From Adenophora triphylla var. japonica (taxonomy: Eukaryota; Streptophyta; Magnoliopsida; Asterales; Campanulaceae), in NCBI GenBank assembly GCA_022495995.1, contig JAFEMH010004880.1:62001-126000 (forward strand): a DNA stretch of 64,000 nucleotides. Direction: 5' to 3'. Each line of letters opens with the position of its first letter. Position 1 is the stretch's first letter. Of this stretch, positions 1 to 12,720 are shown in pieces. The notes beneath the pieces were generated by a model. That model saw nothing but the letters and a program-made list of their open reading frames with translations, was not told where the DNA came from and made no database searches. Both the position numbers and the translations under genes were made by a program.

Positions 1-35
1 GGACAGAACAGCAGTGGAATCAGTTAGCAGAACAG

Positions 36-1915
36 ATGAGGTTGCGACAGGAAGCACAGCTGAATAGCCTTATGGAGGCTATTAAAAGCCATGGTTTGGC
101 CGCTAGCCTCAATCCCGATGGCACCTTCACCGTGGAAGAAGACGAGGATGCCAATCCCACTCTCAGTCGCTCTGATTATTCCAGGATGCCACCACCCACC
201 TCCTATGGTACCACTACCAGAACCCATGCTCCTCGATCTTCGGGTCAGTCAGCCCCCCAACCACAGACCACCGGATCCATGCAGCCCGACGGCACAAATC
301 AGTTTGCAGTTCCTCAGTGGGGGCAAAATCAATACGGAATGTCTTCTCATGGTTGGGGTTACCTCGGAATGCCACAGCTAATTGGGAACCCGCCTCAGTT
401 TGGAACCGATCAATTCGGGCCTTCGCAGCTTGATTGAAAGGGCCACAACAACAGCGGTTCGGCATGCCTCAGCGGCCGTCGAGCCCCTCCTCGGAATGAT
501 GTTAGCTCAGTGCTCCTCCCACAGCTTTCACCAACCCATTCCTCACTCAGGGTTCGATGGGTTACCAAACCTCCATCCCAGTTTCATCAGAATCACCAGG
601 ACCACAGTACCCCCCGGGTTATACACCATCGCCTCAGCCAGCCATGCAATTCAACATCCAGGGACAGCAGCCCGCACCTAAGCCTACTTCTGGGCCCCAC
701 TCTGGAAATCCAAGCTATCCGCGGGCTACATCAGGACTGCCTCCACCCACTTTGCCAATTGAAAATCAACAGCAGGCCGCAAGGTTCTATCCCTTTGCCC
801 AGGCTCCTACTCATGCTCCCCAGGGTAACTCAGCCCAAGGACAAGTTTTCACCTACGTCCCCGGGCCGGCCATTCCATCCACCAGTCTGCCTCCAGTGGT
901 AACCCCCTTCTCCGGTTCAAATGCCACGGCTCCGCCACAAGACCCTCATCTGGCCTGGTTCATGGAACAACACAAGGAAATGAAAGCGCAGATCGCTGAG
1001 TTGACCGCTAAGAAGTCTGCTTTCCGGCATACAGACCCGGACTCTATTGTTCCTCTGCCCCACAAATTCGTGATGCCAAATCTGGACCTCTTTGATGGTA
1101 CTGCATGCCCGAAAACCCATTTGGACACATATACCTTGGCGATGAAGGCCAAAGGATGTACCAATCAGCAGTTGGCTGACTATTTCAGTCTATCTTTGAA
1201 ATCCAGTGCCTTAAAATGGTTCTTCCGCTTAAAACCCGAGGCCAGGGCTACATGGGACCAGATTACTAATGCCTTCACAGCAAAGTACAAGGCCAACCTG
1301 GAATGGGAAACAAATAGAGTTGACCTACAAACAACAGTGCAGCGTCCCGTTGAGAATGTTGGGAACTTCTACAAGCGGTGGAATCTAAAACTCAGTGAAA
1401 TGGCCATCCCTCCTTCCGAAGAGGAACAACTGGACATCTTCCAGTCATGCCTGAAACCACATCTGAGAGCCTCCCTCAGTCACTTCCCGTACTCAAACTT
1501 ACGGGCCATGGTTAACTCCGCAGCCAAATTTGAAAAGGCTTACAATCGGCGGCCAGCTGCTGCGCTCTACAGATATCGGGCTCCTCCTTCAAACACCGCC
1601 CCTGCTCCTGCTAAAGGCAAAGAAATGATTAACTACGCGGGACAGGAATGTAATAACACAACTCCTTTCGCTCCCAGAAAACCAGTCGAGCCCAGGCCAC
1701 GGGTCATGAACCTCGAAAACTTTGGAATGCCTCTGAACGACATCTTTAGGGGACTGGTCAAAGAAGGCTTGCTGCGGCCTTTGGAGAATTTCCAACCCAG
1801 AAATCCGAATGCTCCCATGGATACCTCAAAATATTGTGCTTTTCATCAAGCCCATGGACATCTGACTGACAACTGCTTCACTTTAAAAAAGGCGATCCAA
1901 GGATTGATAGAGTAA
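36..1915 (+). pseudogene. gag: H gag polyprotein (Tat/Ogre), frameshifted
   Basis: Structural capsid/nucleocapsid protein of H. The N-terminal part (36-437) is a Q/P-rich tail starting at an internal Met; the frame was already open upstream. A shift between about 430 and 560 leads to a 452-residue frame at 557-1915. That frame holds a Pro/Gln-rich stretch, then a retrotransposon gag core (about residues 170-330, with FDGTACPKTHLDTY and LKWFFRLKPEARATW), then a zinc knuckle of CX2HX4HX4C type (CAFHQAHGHLTDNC) near the end. The terminal TAA follows GLIE, where the related N gag reads GLIEQGRLE. The stop therefore looks like a CAA-to-TAA mutation, with gag originally continuing into the downstream frame. 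Confidence 0.87.
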
Positions 1916-3741
1916 GGAAAGTTGGAAGGCCCCGAAGGGCCTAATACGATCAAAATCCTCGCGAGGAACCATAATCAGGTGAATATAATTGAGTGCGGAG
2001 AACCTTCGCATGCCCAGGAAGATGCCGATAAAGGTCCCCAAATACCCATGGCCAACCTTGTCGAGGATCCTGAATTCGGATTCCCCTCAGCCTCGAGGAT
2101 ATTGAACGAATCAACCCATCTTGGTCTCATGTCAGAAATTTCCTGCAAGAATATGAAACTCGCTACTTCTCAGAGGAAGGGATAGCTGATACTGAAAAAC
2201 TGGGGCTGTTCCGGTCAAAGCATGAGAGAACCATTTATACAAGATGGTTAGAACAATCAAGAAGAATCGAGCAAGAAAGCTTCCGGCGAGCGCCCGTGCT
2301 GGGGCTTATCAGCAAAGAGGCCGAGGAGCATGCGGAGCTAGTACACTTCGCAAGTTGGCTTTGGGAGAGGCCGAATGTGATCCAGGAAACGGCGAAGAAT
2401 CGAAGGAGGAAGATTCCTTCTATATCCTGTAGGGAGTCAAATACGTGCCACCCCCTCTCACTCTTCCCCGAGCTTTTGGGTGGAGAAGGCCGAGTCGCAA
2501 CTATCACTTCCTGGAATGGGAGCATATGACAACTTTGCGGCTGCGCACCCGTATTCCCTAACGGGTTTGATCGGCGTTCCCTCTCGGCGAAACCCGGTAG
2601 TATGGGAAGATGATTCCGATGGCAGCGATGACGATGATGATGACGGGAGCGAAGAGTCAAGCGAGGCCCCGGATCCGGAATCAATGTCTGGAACAATCAT
2701 GCCGGAAATGAGCCCATGGGAGCCGGGCACAATGGTTGGTTGTCGGCAAGCGGCAGACGAAGACACTTGAAGACGAATATGAAAGCAGAGGATATGAAGG
2801 CCATGAAGTTTCTGGGTCTCCGAGCACGTGGATGTCTTAGAGTTCAACACGCCTACCATGCTTTGGGGGAAAGGGTTTTCGGGCGTCCGATCCGGGTGAT
2901 AGTCGAAGATCGATCGAGAGAGGAAAACTAAACCCCATCCGCCCAAATGAGAAAATAACCATGGTTAGATCAAATCCACCCCGTAACAAAGTAACACTCC
3001 TTGTCGGGGTTACCCCGAAGAGGTTACCTTCCCCGAATGTATGTCGGCTCTCGAGAGAAGTCACGGAAACCGGCATGATACCGGATGCACCTCCCACACA
3101 GAATGCTATAATCATTTCCAGCTCCGAGTATTACAGAAAGGAACCAGAATGGCTGCACTATACCGGGAATGAAATCGAAAAGCCGCCGAGTCCCGACAAT
3201 AGCGACTCTTGTTGTATGATAACTATGAGCAAGGCAGACTATGGGAGCGAATCGGAGGACGCCCTAGCTCTGTGGGCCATCCAGGGGGCAACAACACAAC
3301 CCCAGACTCAAAAGCCTGTGACTTGGGAAGCAGTTATAAGGGCCGCCCGGGGAAGGAGCCGATACGGCTCGGCCCTCACCGTTGCTAGACTCCGTCGGGC
3401 CGGTGGCCGATAGCCAAAAAGGCTCCCCCGTTGACCTTAGCAGCGTTGAAGAAATCTATTCAAGAAGCAACTGATGAGGAAGTTAACCTGTTGACCCGGT
3501 CCGGGCAAATCTTCCAAGGGAATCCCAAGGCAGATAAGAAGGCCACATATCAAGCACCTGAGGAGAACCGCCGCCCCTATGCTAAGACAGCCGAAACTCC
3601 TGACCCCGGGAAGGAGGATCCCGTGCTCACCCAGTTGAAGCAAACATAGGCCAACATCTCTCTATGGTCCCTGCTCACCTCATCCTATCCCCACAAGCTA
3701 AAGCTGGAAGAAAGCCTAGCCCGCACCTTGGTCCCTATTGA
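1916..3741 (+). pseudogene. H gag-protease linker and start of protease frame
   Basis: The gag frame continues in register after the TAA (1922-2185) and is then broken into several frames: 2480-2770 with an acidic Asp/Glu/Ser run, 2961-3413, and 3431-3649. The last frame ends in TAG (3647-3649), but reading on in the same frame gives SLARTLVPID. This joins without a gap to ATPDDVVQLIGN at 15908 once N is removed. The stretch is therefore the spacer and N-terminal protease region of one polyprotein. TAG sits where Tat/Ogre relatives usually have Gln (family knowledge). No other domain was recognised. Confidence 0.7.
3737..3741. repeat. Target-site duplication of N, left copy (ATTGA)
   Basis: ATTGA immediately precedes the TG of the left N LTR and is repeated at 15903-15907 after its CA end. 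A 5-bp duplication is usual for Ty3/gypsy integrase. Confidence 0.93.
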
Positions 3742-5424
3742 TGTAACGATGTGCCATTAAAACGGAGTCGCCACGCCATTTTTATTTTAAGGGCCAAAAC
3801 TTTGAAAAAAGCCCGAGATCAGAGATTTAGGTTCGGAGGTCATGTTACGCGTCGGGAAGGACGTTAGTGTGCACCCGACGCGCCTCGCAAAACGAGTCTT
3901 CCAAACATTTGAAATCCTTTTGTTGTGTGTGTGTGTGTGTTTGTGTGTTTTGAACAAAATAATTTGAAACTGGGAAAAGTGAAAATTGGGATCTCTTTTT
4001 AAGACTTTAAACTGATTCCATGATTTTTTGGAGAATTTTTGGGTTGAGTCTTGGCACTCAAAAGATTTTTGGATTTGAAAAGCAATTCTGCCAGAATGAA
4101 AGAAGGCAGTTGACCCTTGACTTTGAAATGGACTTAAAGGCTTCAAAACCTCAGAATCTGGGGAAAGTCCGAGAATGAAAGTTGCTTAAAACACCCTAAA
4201 TAGGGTTTCTGCAAAGAAACTTTCCATTTTGGAAGTAATTTGAGGGGTCAAAACCTTCTGGAAATCTCAGATGTGAAATCTGGATTTCCAGAAGCTGATG
4301 AACTGGCCTCTAAAAGAAAAATTGAATAAAGGAGTTTTACTTACTCAAAAAATAAAATAAAAATATGTCTGGAAATATCTGGATGTTGGCTACAAAAAGT
4401 GTTTTGTAGTCAACACCCAATTCCAAGTTTTACTGGGTCCAAAAAATAAGAAAATGGACTGAGGTCCCAGAACAATGCTACTGGACAGCAAGATGTTCTT
4501 GAGGGAAAATGTGATTTTTGGGGGATTTGCATCTATGTTCACCCCATTTTCATCCCTAGACTTGATACCACTACTTTTTATTGAGTGGTTATCATATTCA
4601 AGTCATCCTTGGGGAATTTATGGGGTTTAAACATGTCCTTTGCAAAGGGAAAGGGGATATTTTGTAGAAATGAAATTAAAGAGAAAAATCAATTTAGAGA
4701 TTTAAAATATAGACCATTTGAGATGGTCATTCATGAAGATGAACTTCAAGATGACCATCTTGGGTCAAAACTCAAGTTAAACTAAACATCAAGTAGATCC
4801 AAGTAAGAAGAACAAGATGAACAAGAAGTCAAAAGTGAATTTTAGGGTTTTGAGAAGGAGGGCTTTACCAATGGTGACACCCTATCTTCCTAGGCTTGGA
4901 ATTTGACTTGAGGAGTATCAAGATTTGGTGTTTGGCTTGAGGAGTATCAAGGTTTGATGTTTGGATTTGTGTTTGGAGTGAGATTGGGAAAGATTCAAGA
5001 GAAAATGGTGGCAATCAAGGGATTCCCACTGTTTTCTCTCTATATTTCGCCAGAACTTCGTTGCTATGATCAAATTGTCCTCTTTAAACTGAGAGAGGAG
5101 GGTTCAATTTATAGGACACTGTGAGAATCAAACGTATCCGCGCGGACAAGGATCGACGCGTGCACTGTTCATCTGCTACGATCTTGGCTTTTGGACAGAA
5201 GAATAATCTTTTTAAAATTCAAGCGGAAAGTTTGTTTTTCAACTTTCTTAATTCGGATTTTTCTAATTTCTTTTGCTTTTTGAGATTCTTTTCTTGGTTT
5301 AACTTAAAGTGGCAATGCCCATTTTACCCTTACTTTGTTAGAAAAGTTAGGAATGTTAGTAATGTTATAACTTTCGTTAATTTTCTAACGAAAATGCTAA
5401 CAAGCTCAAATTGGAGCACTTACA
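3742..5424 (-). repeat. N 3' LTR (left copy)
   Basis: Starts TGTAACGATG and ends GCACTTACA on the plus strand. It matches 14219-15902 along its whole length with scattered substitutions and a shorter (GT)n run at about 3923-3951. Read on the minus strand it has CCGCGCGG (5138-5145) followed by TATAAA (5108-5113). Confidence 0.95.
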
Positions 5425-5436
5425 GTAGCCCCTCGG
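5425..5436 (-). other. N polypurine-tract region
   Basis: On the minus strand CCGAGGGGCTAC directly abuts the 3' LTR. The same sequence sits in front of the H 3' LTR at 29843-29854, so it is the likely plus-strand primer site. The pure purine run is short (GAGGGG). Confidence 0.7.
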
Positions 5437-5639
5437 CGACGGCGCTTTCGAAGGAAGCGGGGTCGTCGATAAGAGTAAGGCTCCATATTTGGCAGGATGA
5501 TCAAGTGATCGAGTGGCTGAACCTATTTAATAGGCTACCTACGTATCCTTAAGAGGAATCAAGCCGGCCGTAGTTCGGGTCTTTCGACTATCTTTAGTCG
5601 TCGACCCTACTGCTTTAGGAAGGTCGCCCTAAGATTTGA

Positions 5640-6655
5640 CTATTTTTGGGAAGTCACCCTATGGTTTGACTATTTTGGGGAAGTCGCCCTATGGTTTGAC
5701 TATTTTTGGGAAGTCGCCCTATGGTTTGACTATTTTTGGGAAGTCGCCCTAATTTGACTATTTTGGGAAGTCACCCTAAGGTTTTGACTGCTTTGGGAAG
5801 TCGCCCCTATGGTTTGACTATTTTTGGGAAGTCGCCCGTAATCCGACTATTTTGGGAAGTCACCCTATGGTTTGACTATTTTGGGAAGTCGCCCTACGGT
5901 TTGACTATTTTTGGGAAGTCACCCTAATGGTTTGACTATTTTGGGAAGTCGCCCTATTACTTGACTATTTTTGGGAAGTCGCCCTACGGTTTGACTATTT
6001 TTGGGAAGTCGCCCTATGGTTTGACTATTTTGGGGAAGTCGCCCTATGGTTTGACTATTTTTGGGAAGTCGCCCTGTAATCTGACTGTTTTTGGGAAGTC
6101 ACCCTATGGTTTGACTATTTTGGGAAAGTCGCCCTAAGATCTGACTATTTTTGGGAAGTCACCCTAAGATCTGACTATTTTTGGGAAGTCACCCTATGGT
6201 TTGACTATTTTTGGGAAGTCGCCCTGTGGTTTGACTATTTTGGGGAAGTCGCCCTATGGTTTGACTATTTTGGGGAAGTCGCCCTATGGTTTGACTATTT
6301 TTGGGAAGTCACCCTATGGTTTGACTATTTTTGGGAAGTCGCCCGTAATCCGACTATTTTGGGGAAGTCACCCTATGGTTTGACTATTTTGGGGAAGTCG
6401 CTCTATGATCTGACTATTTTTGGGAAGTCACCCTAAGATCTGACTATTTTTTGGGAATTCGCCCTATGGTTTGACTATTTTTGGGAAGTCGCCCTGTAAT
6501 CTGACTGTTTTTGGGAAGTCACCCTATGGTTTGACTATTTTGGGGAAGTCGCCCTATGGTTTGACTATTTTTGGGAAGTCGCCCTAAGATCTGACTATTT
6601 TTGGGAAGTCACCCTAAGATCTGACTATTTTTGGGAAGTCACCCTAAGATTTGAT
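5640..6655. repeat. 30-bp minisatellite in the N 3'UTR (about 34 units)
   Basis: Uninterrupted head-to-tail units of about 30 bp containing TTTGACTATTTTTGGGAAGT followed by CGCCCTATGG or variants (CACCCTAAGATC, CGCCCGTAATCC). Units stay in phase over about 1 kb. Because 30 is a multiple of three, an accidental plus-strand frame reads YGLTIFGKSP repeatedly. There are no unique spacers, so it is not a CRISPR. Tandem arrays between the coding region and the 3' LTR are common in Tat elements. Confidence 0.95.
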
Positions 6656-6929
6656 GATAATGTTCTTTTAGAAAAGTAGTTGACTAAGATATGCTTTCAT
6701 ACCTGTGCTGTGCTTACCTGTAGCTGCCGAAAGGACTGAGGCTACGGCTGATGTTGATGAAGAGTTGTTGGGTTGCCGTTCGTGGGACGGTTTCTGCTGA
6801 CGATTTGCTGTGTTTGGAGGCATTTTGACCTGAAGGAGGAATTTGGTTGAGTCTGCATCTTGCTGGTGATCGTTAACCTTGTAGAAGTTGTTGAACTTGT
6901 CTTCACATTGGGACTTCTTGCTTTTGAGA

Positions 6930-7400
6930 ACTTGGTGTCTCTGACCGCATTATATTTTAGAACTTGGCGTCCCTGACCGATTCGTATTTGAGAACTTGGC
7001 GTCCCTGACCGATTCGTATTTGAAAACTTGGCGTCCCTGACCGATTTGTATTGGAGAACTTGGCGTCCCTGACCGATTTGTATTGGAGAACTTGGCGTCC
7101 CTGACCGATTTGTATTGGAGAGCTTGGCGTCCCTGACCGATTTGTGTTGGAGAGATTGGCGTCCCTGACCGATTTGTATTGGAGAACTTGGCGTCTCTGA
7201 CCGATTTGTATTTGAGAACTTGGCGTCTCTGACCGATTTGTTAGACACTGGAGGTGGTCTTCGTTGGGGGTTGTTTTCATCCATTTGTGGACATTGGGGG
7301 TCGTCTTTAGCAAGTTGCAGACGCCGGAGCTTGTCTTTGCCAAACTGTAGATGCTGGAGGCTGTCTTCATCCGTTTGTGGACATTGGAGGTCGACTTTGG
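6930..7400. repeat. Second N array: 32-bp units, then degenerate 36-bp units
   Basis: About nine units of about 32 bp at 6945-7240 contain GAACTTGGCGTCCCTGACCG followed by ATTTGTATTG. They are followed to about 7400 by looser repeats with GTGGACATTGG and GGTCGTCTT. The array is unrelated in sequence to the 30-bp array beside it. Confidence 0.9.
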
Positions 7401-9224
7401 TGAAGATCATCCTTGCCGAAAAGGGGGATTTGATTTCACGTTTGAATTCCTGCATTCGTTAGTGAAGAGGAGGATGCATATATGACATTCATGATGACAG
7501 ATGCATGCATAGAGCCAAAAATGATTGTGAGAGTATCACTGCATATGTTTGCGAGATGATGCATTTACTTGCTTTCGAAGATGCACCTAGCCTAAGCTTT
7601 TGACAGGGAAATTATGATTTATGATCTTCAACTCACTTAGGATTTTTCCTATTGATTCAAGTTTTGTGCATGCTACATGAGCCCTTGGGAGATTTTTGTG
7701 GGGATGCATGGTTATGTATGTGTCTGGAGACCGTGTTGGAACAGATTTTGAGCATGTGGGGGATGAGAACCCTTGATCGCGATTTAAACAATGCAGTTGT
7801 TAGTGAGGTTTTGTCGCAGTATCACATGGACCTCAATTTTGATGAGATTGGATTCGGATCCGGGTCTTGATTGGAATTTTCTCTCTCAATCTTGGTCATT
7901 TGAAGCCGATGCCGAGGCTCTAGGGCACGTTGATATGAGTGAAGCTTCTTTCATTTGGGTGAGCCGTGACCTCGGCCGAAACCTTATCCGAGAATGATTT
8001 GATGGAATTGCTAATGCCGGGAGAAACCCCGATCTTGAATTCGATGCTACGGGAGGCCGCCGTGTACCAAGTTCCTAAGCCGAAATTCTTTCTTGATAAA
8101 ATTCGGGTCCAAAAGACCGTCTTGACAAAGCCCCTGATCCCGAGTAGGCAAAGCCTGGATTTTGAAGAAGTGACTTGGCGAATCTATCTCGTAGTGAAGA
8201 ACGCAATGTGGACCCAAGGATGACTATAGAAGTCCCATCTTAAAGAGCCGATACAGGAGAACCTGGGAGGACCGCTTAGCAAGCCCCAAAGATGAAGAAA
8301 TTTAGAGTAGTCTCTTACGGAGGGGAACCCATCTTTTCGCACCTTAGTCAACCGCCATCGACAAGACTCGAAATGTTTACGTGCAGGGCATATCTTTTGA
8401 AAGATGGGAATGTCTCCCGAATTTGTGTATGACACTCTCGCTTTTGGTTTGACTCTTTTGAGAGAGTATAAGCATCACAAGGTGTGGAAAAGTGTATGGA
8501 AGCCCCCGCCGACGTAAAGACAAGTGTTTGGCTCTATTTTCCTATGATGTAGAGAGAGAAGACTTGTCGAGACACTTGAAAAATTATCTTATTCATGATG
8601 ATCACAAGGCTGCTTAAAACCCTTTGTTAATGTTCGGGTTATTCAACTCCTAAATCTGATATGAACAAATATTTTGATTAATCACAAGGAGAAAACCAAC
8701 CGATATCGAGGATCAAGCTCGGAAAGTGTATAGGGACGATCCTCGATGAGACCGGTTTTTTTTTTTGAGATTTGTTTGTGATTTCGACCGACCATTTCGG
8801 TTGCCTACGTTCCCTCCATTATGAAGAGCTCAGTCGCCGTAGTTCGGGCTTATCCCGAATGAAGAGAGAATGAGTGTGAAAATTCAAGACTTTGAGGTTC
8901 TTTTGGGAATTTGAGGATTGGAGATTCGAATAACATATCCCCTTAGAGTGTTCATGAAAGACACGGATGCGAAGCCCCAGTGGGACATCCACGGCAAGTG
9001 TTTGTGGAGGAGAAATGAAATATGCTCACATGAAATGTCGAATGAATCGAGACTTGAATTTGCACAATCTTTGATCATTTGAGCCAAGATGGATTTGGCT
9101 CCAATTTAAGCAAGCAATGAAGCATTAATTTGATTTATATTTTACGATGAAATTGCTATCCGATAGGAATTGCAGCTGGGTTCCGGGCTTCGATCGGCCA
9201 TCGGGTAATTTTGGAAGGTATGAC
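7401..9224. other. Non-coding middle of N with a copy of the 3'UTR module
   Basis: No recognisable coding region on either strand. Short plus-strand frames between 7652 and 8223 match nothing I know and lack family motifs. At 8799-8850 the sequence repeats, in degenerate form, the CCTACGT...GCCGTAGTTCGGG module also found at 5518-5580 and three times in the H 3'UTR. This suggests the region grew by duplication of 3'UTR sequence. Confidence 0.6.
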
Positions 9225-9545
9225 CTCTTAAAGTGAGAGGCCTACTGGGCCTTTTGCCGACCGAACCTCTAAAGATGAGAGGTTGGCTTGCAGTGGATGT
9301 GTTTGGGAAATCTATGGCGGGGAAGATTGATTGCCTCTAAGAGTGAGAGGTCAAATTTTGACTTTGGCCAAAGGCGATGGTAATGGGAATATCCTCTAAA
9401 AGCGAGAGGATGGCTTGGGATTGGTCGCGGAAATGGGAATATCCTCTAAAATAGAGAGGATGGCTTGGGATTGATTTATGGTAATGGGAATATCCTCTAA
9501 AATCGAGAGGATGGCTTAGGATTGATTTAAGGTAATGGTGAGAGG
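9225..9545. repeat. Stem-loop repeats in N (six CCTCT...AGAGG hairpins)
   Basis: Six short inverted repeats of the form CCTCTAAAANCGAGAGG occur at about 9229-9242, 9266-9283, 9332-9349, 9391-9410, 9443-9461 and 9493-9511. The last three lie inside 50-60 bp direct repeats that also contain GGTAATGGGAATAT and GATGGCTTGGGATTGATTTA. The stem is kept while loop bases vary (AAAGTG, AAAGAT, AAGAGT, AAAAGC, AAAATA, AAAATC). Confidence 0.85.
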
Positions 9546-10569
9546 AAGTCCAAGCTATCGAGAACCTTTTGCGAACTTGCGAGAATTCGGGCTCCTTTTT
9601 GATCATTGGAGAGCTTCTTGAGATGTCGGGGACTTTTGAGTTCTTCTTCTTTTTTTTTTTTGAAAGGCTTCCTGAGGAGCTTGGAATTATATCCGAGATT
9701 GTGAGGATTTTAAAATCCTTCTTTTTTTTTGTTTCTTTTTGTTTTTTTTTTTTTTGTTTTTTTTTGTTTTTTTGTTTTTTTTTTTTTGACTTGGAAAGCT
9801 TCTTGAGGAGTTGAGGATTATCTTTGTCCTTCCTTCATGGCTTGAGATAATTTGCGCATCGCCGATTCTCGAAGCTAACTTCTCGGGCACGCTTGGACTT
9901 TCTCCCAGTATGGAGCAAAAATGATGGCTAAACCGGGTTTCAAAACACGCCGATCTTGAAATGAGAGGGTAGTGTTTAGTAAGGGTGAGGTAATGGCTTT
10001 CCTATGGGTGAAAGGTTTCAACCGCAATCCCTACTGGATGACCTAAACGAGATTAAGTCTTCATTGCTTGCTTAAGCTTTATATGAGAAAAGATCCATGC
10101 AAATTCATCGAGCAACGAGATGATGATGATGAAAGGGATGTGAGCATATGAGATGCAAGACGGGAGTTGGTAAGCCCCAATTTGGGAAGGATATCAATTG
10201 ATTTTCTCACTCCGATTAGTTTAAATATTAATCATTTTCGAAGAATTAGTGGTTGAGCAAAGACAAGTGATCATTTTGGATAAAACCATTTCAATTAAGT
10301 GTAACGTGGGTGCGCAAGTGATGTCTCGAGTCTAGCAAGAAAAGAAAAAAGACTTATATTAAAAATTAGACACTTAACCACTATGTCCAAAATGGACTAC
10401 AACGACAAATGTCCAGAAGGACTTAGGTGAAAGAAAAGTACTAGAACCTACGAAGGTTGACTCAAAAGACTATTTTAAAGATAGGTAGCCCCCGCCTAGC
10501 CGCTCTTTGCTGTTGAACCATGCATCTATTCTTCGACGCCGGAGACGGGAGCTATTGCGCACCTTTCCA
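9546..10569. other. T-rich non-coding stretch of N downstream of gag
   Basis: Contains long poly-T runs interrupted by single G or C (9648-9790) and otherwise no coding signal. At 10488-10515 the minus strand has a purine-rich AGGCGGGGGCTACC segment that resembles the N PPT, possibly a duplicated 3' end. Nothing else recognised. Confidence 0.5.
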
Positions 10570-12720
10570 TCAGATTTCCTTGGCAACTTTTTGCTCAATC
10601 CAACCATCTTCATTGCTGCGATGACCGGGTTCATTGACCTTGCAAAGGGACGAGTCAAACTCCATTGTGCCCACAAGGCTTGAACCACCAAACTCGATCA
10701 TGTTGACACTCATGTTGTTAGGGAGCCGGGTTATTGATAGTATTAGGTCCTTCAGCATCTCTAACCTCCCTTGCTCAATCAACCCTTCGATGACCTTTTT
10801 CAGGGGGACGCAATCATCCGTCGGGTGCCCATGGTACTGATGAAAGGCACAATGCTTAGGGGTATCCAAAGGAGCGGTGGGGTTTCTAGGCTGATAATTT
10901 TCCAAAGGCCGGAGCAAACCTTCTCTCACCAAACCTCAAGATATCACTCAAAGGCATCCCAAAGTTTCTCAAGTCTTGGAGCCGGATCTCGGATGCATCA
11001 GCTTCTTGGGACCAAAGGAAGTGGCATTGTTACAGTCATGTCCCGCGTAGCCGATCGCCTCTTTGCCTTTAGCGAAAGTGAGAGTAGTTTTGGAGGGAGG
11101 AGTCCGATATCCGTAGGCGCATGCAGCAATGCCGCCGATTGTAAGCCTTTTCAAACTTAGCCCCGGAATTAACCATTGCACGCAAGTCCGCGTAGGGAAG
11201 TGGCCGAGGGAAGCTCTCAAATGCGGCTTCAAACATGACCGAAAGATGTCTAACTCGCTCCTCGTCGGAGGGAGGAATGGCCATTTCACCGAGCTTTAAG
11301 TTCCATCTCTTATAGAAATCCCCAATATTCTCACTAGTGGCGCCGCATCGTTGTTTGCGGTGTCAACTCGTTTGTCTCCCACTCCAAGTTGGCTTTATAC
11401 TTATCTCGTGAAAGTACCGGTAATTTGTTCCCAAGTAGCCCTAGCTTCAGCCGCAATCGGAAAAACCATTTCAAAGCCCCCGACTTCAAAGAGAGACTAA
11501 AGTAATCGGCCAACCGCCGGTTTGTGCATCCCTTAGCCTTCATTGCCAAAGTATAGGTGTCCAAGTGAGTTTTAGGGCATGCACTCCCGTCAAACAATTC
11601 CAGAGCGGGCATCACAAACTTGTGAGGCAGGGGGACAATCGAGTCGGGATCTCGTAGGCCGAAGAGCAAGTTGTTCTTTTTGGCGGTCAATTCAAGAATC
11701 TGTGCTTTCATTTCCTTGTGTTGCTCCATAAACCAAGCCAATTGGGGATCCAAAGGCGGAGCGGGAATTCCCGAGCCGATATTTGAGCTAGGAAGAGGAC
11801 TAGCCGTTGGTGGTGCATTGGTGGAAGGAATACCATATCCCGGAGCATAGGTGAAAACCTCGTCCTTGGCCCAAATTACCCCGGGGAGTGTAAGTAGGAG
11901 CTGGGGCAAAAGGATAGAACCCAACGACTTGCCGTTGGCTTCCAATCGGCGAGAGAAGATGGAGGCAGATTCGAGGTAGCCATATGGCTTGGATTTTCGG
12001 AGTGAGGCCCATAAGTAGGCTTAAGTGCGGGTCAGCCGTCCCCGGTTGTTGAATTGCATGGCCGGTTGTGGCGAGGATGCATAACCGAGAGGATACCGTG
12101 GTCCCGGTGATTCGGATGAAACCGGATGAAGGCTTGATAACCCATAGAAGTCCGAGTGAATGGATTTGTGAAAGCCGTGTGAGGAGCAACCGAACCAGCA
12201 CTATTCTCGAGGAGGGGCTCGATCGTGGCCCGTAACCGATTGTGGTGGCATTCCAAATTGTGGCCGCTGGATGTGAAGGTCCTGGATTGATCGATCCGAA
12301 CCGAGGTGGGATTCCAATCTGCGTGGCATTCCGAGGTATCCCCAACCATGAGAGGACATTCCGTACCGACTTTGCCCCCACCGAGGAGTCCGTGAACCGA
12401 TTCGTCCCATCAGCCGCATGGATCCAGGTGGGGTCCGACTCGTAGATTGAGGAACATGTGTTCGTAGCACCGAAGGAGGTTGGTGGTGGCATCCTAGAGT
12501 AATCGGGCGACCGAGATTGGGATTGGGGTCATCCTCTTCTTCCACAAAGTGAAGGTGCCATCGGGATTGAGGCCGGCGGCCAAACCATGGCTCTTAATAG
12601 CCTCGATAAGGCTATTCAACCGTGCTTCCTGTCGCATTCTCATCTCGTTCGCTAACCGATTCCATTGCTGTTCGCTCGAGGAGTCCCGGAGGCGGAGTGA
12701 CGTTGTCCCCTCGTTACCTC
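10570..12720 (-). pseudogene. gag: N gag (Tat), multiply frameshifted
   Basis: Same protein family as H gag, read on the minus strand in at least six broken frames: about 12660-12201, 12492-11800, 11945-11334, 11289-10969 and 10932-10570. Conserved landmarks occur in the right order: NSLIEAIKSHGLAAGLNPDG (near 12600), YGMSSHGWGYLGMP, WFMEQHKEMKAQILELTAKK, the capsid core FDGSACPKTHLDTYTLAMKA, DIFRSCLKPHLRASL, and a CX2HX4HX4C knuckle (CAFHQYHGHPTDDC). It continues through GLIEQGRLE to a stop at 10570, the point where H gag has a premature TAA. Divergence from H gag plus the frameshifts indicate it could not supply capsid. Confidence 0.85.

Noticed and set aside
5640..6655. Regular 30-bp repeats resembling a CRISPR array
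   Set aside because: Units abut with no unique spacers and the DNA is plant retrotransposon; it is a minisatellite.
7652..8223. Short plus-strand frames in N that could be an antisense ORF
   Set aside because: No family motif, no splice-supported continuation and no conserved context; treated as chance.
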